Assembly (NCBI GenBank): GCA_020628935.1
Contig: JAHDEG010000003.1
Coordinates: forward strand, 226,667-290,666
From: Flavobacteriales bacterium
GTDB lineage: Bacteria > Bacteroidota > Bacteroidia > Flavobacteriales_G > JALEGO01
Reading direction: 5' to 3'
DNA: 64,000 bases
Shown here: positions 58,788-64,000 of the stretch, one piece after another
Layout: the number at the start of each line of letters is the position of its first letter
How positions within the stretch are numbered: position 1 is the stretch's first letter
The notes under the pieces: model-generated
Databases searched by the model: none
The model's input: only the letters and a program-made list of their open reading frames with translations
What the model was told of the DNA's origin: nothing
Position numbers and translations under genes: made by a program

Positions 58788-61310
58788 TTGGCCTCTAAAA
58801 GCAAACCAGAAGGAAAAACAGCTCCTGTTAAAAAAGGTAAGTCAAATGTGCCTGTGTATTTGGGCGTATTGTTGCTTGCGTTTTCGGTTTGTGTGTTTTT
58901 AGCTTGTGTCTCTTATTTTTTTACATGGAAACAAGACCAAGACTTACTTAGCCTGTCATTTAGTGACTTAATGTTAGATAGCACACATGCTTCACAAAAC
59001 TTGTGGGGTAAGGTTGGCGCTTATATTTCTCACCACTTTATTTACAATGGTTTTGGAGTAATTTCTATTCTGCTTGCAGGGGTTTTCTTTGTTATTTCAT
59101 TTAAGCTCATTGCTAATAAATGGCTAGTAAAGCCCTTGCCTTTATTAAAGCGATCATTGTTTATTGTAATTTGGGTGTCAATATTTTTAGGTTTAATTGT
59201 GCCCGATTCTAGTTTATGGCTTTCGGGTGTGTACGGGTATCAAATTAGTACGGTATTAGTTAATCTGGTTGGCAAAACAGGTGTTATTATATTTTTGTTG
59301 TTAGCACTTGGCTTGTTTTTAAATATTTCATTTGCAGTTAGTTTTGCTTGGATATTAAGCGCTTTTAGTTTTAGTGGCTTAAAAAAGAAAATAAAAACGG
59401 ACGAAATATTTAATGACTCTGCTGCCGATATTATTATACCCAGAAACAAAGAAGAAGAAGAGCAAATGCTAGATTCTACCAAAAAGATTTTGGAGGATAC
59501 AAATAAAACAGTGGATTTTTCTGAACCCAAACCTGAGCCGCAGGTAGTTTCGCCATTAGATGTCGATTTTGAACCAGTGGTTAACAAAGAAACGACCAAG
59601 TCTAAAAAACCGAACCCAAACCCGCCAGATGATGAGTTTGAAATTGAAATTGCCCAAAGTGATACTGATATAAAAGCAATTGAAGATTCGTTAAAAGAGG
59701 AAGAAGAAGTGGCTTTAGATGTAACAGAAATTAAGCCAGAAAAACAGAAAAGCTCTGTTAAAGAAGTGCAAGATGGCCCAGTGTTAGATCCTTACGACCC
59801 AACGTTAGATTTAGGTAACTTTAAAATGCCTGATTTACCTTTGCTTAGAGATTTTTCTAATGACGATCTTAAATTAGATAGAGAAGTTTTAAGGGCCGAA
59901 TTGGAAGAAAACAAAAACAAAATCGTTTCTACCCTTAACGATTACAAAATTGAAATATCTAAAATAAAAGCCACTATTGGTCCAACGGTAACTCTATATG
60001 AAATTGTACCAGCTCCGGGAGTTAGAATTTCAAAAATTAAGAGTTTAGAGGATGATATCGCCTTAAGTTTATCTGCCCTGGGCATAAGAATTATTGCCCC
60101 AATACCTGGTCGAGGAACCATTGGTATTGAGGTGCCTAATCAATCGTCTGAAATTGTAGGCATGAAAGCCGTTTTAGGTTCTGAAAAGTTCTTAAAAAGT
60201 AAAATGGAATTACCTATTGGCTTGGGTAAAACGATATCAAACGAAACATATGTTGCCGATTTGGCTAAAATGCCTCACTTGCTTATGGCTGGCGCAACCG
60301 GGCAGGGTAAATCTGTTGGGTTAAATGCTATTTTAGTATCCTTACTTTATAAAAAACATCCTTCTCAAATAAAATTTGTTTTGGTTGACCCTAAAAAGGT
60401 TGAACTTACGTTGTTTAATAAACTTGAGCGTCACTATTTAGCAAAATTACCTGATAGCGCAGAAGCAATTATTACCGATACCAAAAAAGTAGTTACAACT
60501 TTAAACTCATTGTGTATGGAAATGGATCAGCGGTATGATCTGTTAAAAACGGCAATGGTTCGTAATATTAAAGAATACAACGCGAAGTTTATTGCCAGAA
60601 AATTAAATCCTGAAAAAGGCCACAAGTACCTCCCGTACATCGTTTTAGTAGTTGATGAGTTTGCCGATTTAATAATGACTGCCGGTAAAGAGGTTGAAAC
60701 ACCTATTGCCCGTTTAGCGCAGTTAGCAAGAGCAATTGGTATACATCTTATTATAGCCACTCAGCGACCATCTGTTAATATTATTACGGGTATTATTAAG
60801 GCAAACTTTCCTTCACGAATAGCTTTTAGGGTAACATCAAAAGTAGATTCTAGAACTATTTTAGATGCTGGTGGTGCTGATCAGTTAATTGGTAGGGGAG
60901 ATATGTTACTTTCTTTAGGAAGCGATTTAATTCGTTTACAATGTGCTTTTGTAGATACGCCTGAGGTAGAAGCAATTTGCGATTTTATTGGTGAGCAAAG
61001 AGGCTATCCAGATGCATTTTTGTTACCAGAGTTTTCTGACGATACTTCTGGCGGAAACCAAGAATCGTCTCTTGAAGATCTGGATGCTCTGTTTGAAGAT
61101 GCTGCACGCATGGTTGTTATGTCTCAGCAAGGTTCGGCATCTATGTTACAACGAAAACTAAAATTAGGTTATAACAGAGCTGGTAGATTAATTGATCAAT
61201 TAGAGTCTGCCGGTATTGTTGGTCCCTCTGAAGGAAGTAAAGCACGGCAAGTTCTGTTTCCGGATGAATACAGTTTGGAACAGTATTTGAACCAAATGAA
61301 TGATAAATAG
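58788..61310 (+). CDS. ftsK: DNA translocase FtsK/SpoIIIE
   Basis: FtsK pumps chromosomal DNA during septation. The 840-residue protein (TTG start) has four membrane helices in the first 190 residues and an acidic linker (about 200-340). The motor has Walker A GATGQGKSVGLN, Walker B IVLVVDEFADLIMTAGKEVE and RAIGIHLIIATQRPS. It ends with the winged-helix gamma domain (SASMLQRKLKLGYNRAGRLI) that reads DNA orientation sequences. All essential parts are present. The lolA-like gene follows after 24 bases, an arrangement found in many Bacteroidota. Confidence 0.96.
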   Translation: MASKSKPEGKTAPVKKGKSNVPVYLGVLLLAFSVCVFLACVSYFFTWKQDQDLLSLSFSDLMLDSTHASQNLWGKVGAYISHHFIYNGFGVISILLAGVFFVISFKLIANKWLVKPLPLLKRSLFIVIWVSIFLGLIVPDSSLWLSGVYGYQISTVLVNLVGKTGVIIFLLLALGLFLNISFAVSFAWILSAFSFSGLKKKIKTDEIFNDSAADIIIPRNKEEEEQMLDSTKKILEDTNKTVDFSEPKPEPQVVSPLDVDFEPVVNKETTKSKKPNPNPPDDEFEIEIAQSDTDIKAIEDSLKEEEEVALDVTEIKPEKQKSSVKEVQDGPVLDPYDPTLDLGNFKMPDLPLLRDFSNDDLKLDREVLRAELEENKNKIVSTLNDYKIEISKIKATIGPTVTLYEIVPAPGVRISKIKSLEDDIALSLSALGIRIIAPIPGRGTIGIEVPNQSSEIVGMKAVLGSEKFLKSKMELPIGLGKTISNETYVADLAKMPHLLMAGATGQGKSVGLNAILVSLLYKKHPSQIKFVLVDPKKVELTLFNKLERHYLAKLPDSAEAIITDTKKVVTTLNSLCMEMDQRYDLLKTAMVRNIKEYNAKFIARKLNPEKGHKYLPYIVLVVDEFADLIMTAGKEVETPIARLAQLARAIGIHLIIATQRPSVNIITGIIKANFPSRIAFRVTSKVDSRTILDAGGADQLIGRGDMLLSLGSDLIRLQCAFVDTPEVEAICDFIGEQRGYPDAFLLPEFSDDTSGGNQESSLEDLDALFEDAARMVVMSQQGSASMLQRKLKLGYNRAGRLIDQLESAGIVGPSEGSKARQVLFPDEYSLEQYLNQMNDK

Positions 61311-61334
61311 GTTTTACACTAAATATAAAAACAT

Positions 61335-61997
61335 ATGAAATTACTAAAATACATACCACTACTATTACTTGTTTTCACATTCTCTCTGCTAAATGCACAA
61401 GATGAAAATGTTAAAGACCCTAAGGCTAAGGTTATACTTGACAAATTGGCGGCAAAAAATAAAGCGTTTAGCACTGTAACTATTAATTTTTCGTACAACT
61501 TAAGCAATAAAGATCAGAATATTAACGAGACTCAAAAAGGGGTTATTCGTGTGAAAGGATCTAAATACAAAATTAAGCTCGACAACTTTGAAATAATCAG
61601 CGATGGTAATACAAAGTGGATGTACATGAAAGAGGTAAATGAAGTGCAAATTGAAAATGCAGTTAGTGAGGATGAAGAAGCATCTTTCTTAAATCCTTCT
61701 GATATTTTTACCATGCACGAAAAAGATCATAAGTACAAATACAAAGGGAAAGATAAGGTTGGAAACCAAACCTATGATGTTATTAAGCTATTCCCTGAAA
61801 ATGCCTCAGATAAGCCTTATCATACAATTATACTTTATATTGATGATAGCAACCAATTACATGAAGCCGAAATTATGGCAAAAGATGGTAATAAATACAC
61901 GTACAGACTTGAAAAAGTCATTCCTAATTTAGAAATGAAAGATTCTTATTTCATTTTTGATACTTCCATTGCTGACGATGTTATTGACTTGAGATAG
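61335..61997 (+). CDS. LolA-like outer-membrane lipoprotein carrier
   Basis: The 220-residue protein has a cleavable signal peptide (about 1-21, ending LLNAQ) and then a LolA-fold domain. It starts DPKAKVILDKLAAKNKAFST, followed by repeated beta strands (VTINFSYNL, GVIRVKGSKYKIKL, GNTKWMYMKEVNEVQI) typical of the LolA/LolB incomplete barrel. LolA carries lipoproteins through the periplasm. Bacteroidota encode several LolA-like proteins, so this may be specialised. The location after ftsK is conserved in the group. Signature strength is moderate, as usual for LolA. Confidence 0.82.
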   Translation: MKLLKYIPLLLLVFTFSLLNAQDENVKDPKAKVILDKLAAKNKAFSTVTINFSYNLSNKDQNINETQKGVIRVKGSKYKIKLDNFEIISDGNTKWMYMKEVNEVQIENAVSEDEEASFLNPSDIFTMHEKDHKYKYKGKDKVGNQTYDVIKLFPENASDKPYHTIILYIDDSNQLHEAEIMAKDGNKYTYRLEKVIPNLEMKDSYFIFDTSIADDVIDLR

Positions 61998-61999
61998 AT

Positions 62000-62422
62000 T
62001 TGGATATCTATAATTTTGATAGAATTAGAAATGAGGTAGGTAGGTATGCCTTTACAACACCGCTGGGCACCCAGTATGAGGTATACTTTACCCAAATAAA
62101 AAATATATTTTCTTATAACGTAGCCTTTGGAGTGTTAAACGAAGAGTTTGAAGGTGATGATTATGTAATGACTAACCGAGGGGAAGTTTTTAGGGTTATT
62201 GTTACCCTGGTAGAAATTTTAAAAGCATTTAAAATTGAAAACCCCCATGTAAGGCACGTATCTTTTTCTGGTGAACCAGGCAAAAATGAACCCGAACACG
62301 TTTTATCAAAACGTAGCCGTGTTTTTTTACGATATGCAGAGCAATTAAAGCAAGATTGGGTTTCTGATATTACTGTTGATGTAAATAAAGTAGTGCTAAC
62401 CTTTAAAGAAAAGCTCGTTTAA
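62000..62422 (+). CDS. Small conserved-looking protein of unknown function
   Basis: The 140-residue protein (TTG start two bases after the LolA stop) has no signal peptide or membrane segment. It reads like a compact alpha/beta domain: YEVYFTQIKNIFSYNVAFGV, TNRGEVFRVIVTLVEILKAF, then VRHVSFSGEPG and a C-terminal beta hairpin. The middle resembles small Bacteroidota proteins of unknown function that have an NKG-EV-x-V-x-x-T-x-x-x-I pattern. Its stop overlaps the ATG of the next gene by one base, so it is translated together with the ABC ATPase. I do not recognise a specific family. Confidence 0.6.
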   Translation: MDIYNFDRIRNEVGRYAFTTPLGTQYEVYFTQIKNIFSYNVAFGVLNEEFEGDDYVMTNRGEVFRVIVTLVEILKAFKIENPHVRHVSFSGEPGKNEPEHVLSKRSRVFLRYAEQLKQDWVSDITVDVNKVVLTFKEKLV

Positions 62423-63054
62423 TGGTAACAATTGAAGTAAAAAATATTACTAAAATTTATTCTAACACCTTACTTTTTAAAAATGTAAACCATACGTTTA
62501 AAGCGGGCAAGTCTTACGCTATTAATGGCCACAACGGATCAGGTAAGAGTACCTTTTTGCAAATATTAAGTGGCTTTGTTAGTGCTGATGCTGGTGAGGT
62601 TAAATTTTGGAAAGATGGAAAAACTCTGCCAGTTGAAAACTGGTACAGACATATTAATATTGCCACCCCATTAACAGAACTTTTTGACGAAATGACTTTG
62701 CAAGAAGCAGTTAATTTTCATTATGGGTTTAAAAAGCTACTTCACTTTTCTAATAGCGCTGAGCTCATAACCTATGTTGGGTTAGATAAGCATGTAGATA
62801 AGCCTTTGAGTAATTTTTCATCAGGAATGTTGCAAAAAATAAAACTAGCCTTAGCTGTTTTTTCTGAAGGAGAGGTGCTATTTTTAGATGAGCCATGCAG
62901 TAATTTTGATGCAGCTAATAAACAGTGGTATAAAGATACTATACTCAATTTCACTAAAAATAAACTCGTAATAATTGCATCAAACGATGCGTTTGAAACT
63001 ACTATGTGTGATGAGGTTATTTCTATTACTGATTATAAAACGGAGACACAATAA
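62422..63054 (+). CDS. Stand-alone ABC-type ATPase
   Basis: The 210-residue protein is a short ABC ATPase with Walker A GHNGSGKSTF, a Q-loop region around HINIATPLTELFDEMTL, signature FSSGMLQKIKLALAV and Walker B EVLFLDEPCSNFD. The switch histidine position reads IIASNDAFE, with Asn instead of His, an unusual change that may reduce hydrolysis. No permease gene is next to it. The family resembles CcmA/LptB-type small ATPases. Its start overlaps the stop of the preceding gene by one base, suggesting that both products function together. Confidence 0.8.
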   Translation: MVTIEVKNITKIYSNTLLFKNVNHTFKAGKSYAINGHNGSGKSTFLQILSGFVSADAGEVKFWKDGKTLPVENWYRHINIATPLTELFDEMTLQEAVNFHYGFKKLLHFSNSAELITYVGLDKHVDKPLSNFSSGMLQKIKLALAVFSEGEVLFLDEPCSNFDAANKQWYKDTILNFTKNKLVIIASNDAFETTMCDEVISITDYKTETQ

Positions 63055-64000
63055 TCACTCGCCACCAATTCTTTTAGTTTCATCGGAGTTTCCTGATTTT
63101 CGATTATTTGCTTTAATATTTGAGTTCCCAAATGTATAAGTAAAGTTGAGTCTTACCTGTTGGCTTTCCCATCCTCCATTACCTTTTTGATACATTCCGC
63201 TAGTAATAGATTCTACTTCCCAAACAGTCATTTTAAAAACATCAGAAAACATAATTCTTAAGTTGCCTTTGTCTTTCAATATTTTTTTCTGAAAACCTAT
63301 GTCAATTCCTCCCATAGGTGCACTTTTCATATTGCCTTGCCATATGCTAGTTGAGCTATACCAACCACTTATTTCCATTTTAATATTGTGCTTAAGTGTA
63401 AATGTGTTTTGGCCGTATAACCCACCATTTAGCACGTTTAAATCAACAATGTTACCATTACCTAGGTCGCCTTTATTTTCGAGGTAATTTGCATAAAGTG
63501 TTAAGTATGAAAACCACCATTTTTTAACGGGTAAAGATAAAGAAGTACTTACCCCTAAATTTTCTTTTGATTGAAGATTTGCCACTGTGGTAAATGAGCT
63601 ATTTGAGTTCGTTGAAGGTAATAATACTTCTCCAAAAAACATGTCGGTATACGAATATCTAACACTCGTGTTTAGCGCTCCTTTAAAAGAATGATTTAAT
63701 TCAATTATAGAGGTTAATTCTGGTAAAAGAAATGGATTCCCTTTGTATGATTTAAGTTCGTCTTCTATAATTTCAAAAGGGTTTAAGTTGCGATAATCTG
63801 TTAATACGTCTACTTGCCGATAAAGAAAAATTATTGTTTTTATTAACTGAATAGGTAAAGCCAATATTAGGAAATAGGTTAAGATAGTTTCGTTTTACAT
63901 TACTTTCTTCGCCTCCAGTATTTCTTAAATCTTGTAAAATACCTTGTGAAATGGTTTGTTCAGCCCTTAACCCAGATTGCATTTTTAGTTTTTTGGTTAG
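63055..64000 (-). pseudogene. TonB-dependent receptor (OMP_b-brl_3 type), frameshifted, 5' end outside window
   Basis: The visible part is the C-terminal half of a barrel receptor: LTKKLKMQSGLRAEQTISQG near the window end, then FPNIGFTYSVNKNNNFSLSA with SRRINR. The frame then jumps. Reading on in that frame gives a stop after SQLKPF, while the expected continuation DYRNLNPFE lies in another frame starting near 63813. The family normally has SRRINRPxYxxLNPF, so about five bases appear to be missing. After the shift the barrel runs normally to a last strand QVRLNFTYTFGN and a short tail. Either the gene is inactivated or the shift is a sequencing error. Confidence 0.75.

Overview
The window looks like a chromosomal segment of a low-GC member of the Bacteroidota, most likely of the order Flavobacteriales. 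Evidence for this is the Por (type IX) secretion vocabulary: C-terminal sorting domains of types A and B, PorP/SprF, and a PorE-like protein. Bacteroidota-specific families also occur (DUF4494, DUF4837, IPExxxVDY, CvfB, the OMP_b-brl_3 type of TonB receptor). Promoters follow the Bacteroidota pattern TTTG-N18-20-TAnnTTTG, and there is little sign of Shine-Dalgarno sites, with many TTG/GTG starts. No rRNA, tRNA, CRISPR array or prophage was seen.

Layout. 0-5.5 kb: end of a HIT protein gene, then a minus-strand operon deoC - aldehyde dehydrogenase - degenerate aldehyde dehydrogenase - cvfB - glycosyltransferase. 5.5-6.0 kb: non-coding block rich in inverted repeats. 6-14.4 kb (minus): lptB, a LEA-like lipoprotein, recQ, tonB, vanZ-like, gcvH, a type-A sorted secreted protein and an MsbA-like ABC exporter. 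14.5-19.9 kb (plus): rbfA, xth, recJ, uvrC, DUF4494. 19.9-31.4 kb: housekeeping genes in several units (bacilliredoxin, acyltransferase, histidine kinase-kdsB-tadA, prs-rplY-pth, EamA transporter, cobalamin adenosyltransferase-mutY). A 264-bp element with perfect 29-bp terminal inverted repeats fills the mutY/hemW spacer.

31.6-48.9 kb is the most distinctive part. On the minus strand lie three paralogous outer-membrane barrels with thrombospondin type 3 repeats. Two of them end in an EF-hand/dockerin-like tail and one carries three SPOR-like repeats. Among them is a protein with two copies of an unrecognised, cohesin-like beta domain plus a SPOR-like domain. A tandem-sensor histidine kinase and hemW follow. 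Divergently, after a LOG-family gene, lies a plus-strand operon of a 1505-residue PKD-repeat adhesin with a type-B sorting domain, a PorE-like TPR/PD40 protein without an OmpA domain, and PorP/SprF. I propose that these genes form a cell-surface assembly, possibly held together by calcium-dependent cohesin/dockerin-like contacts; this is inference.

48.9-64 kb: universal stress protein, lytic transglycosylase, DUF4837 lipoprotein, citrate synthase, ABC exporter with truA, a YfcE-like phosphodiesterase, and a decayed 1.3-kb stretch (antitoxin, broken toxin, another broken gene, large imperfect hairpins). Then come a lipoprotein, ftsK, a LolA-like gene, an unknown gene, a lone ABC ATPase, and a TonB-dependent receptor gene broken by a frameshift that runs off the window end.
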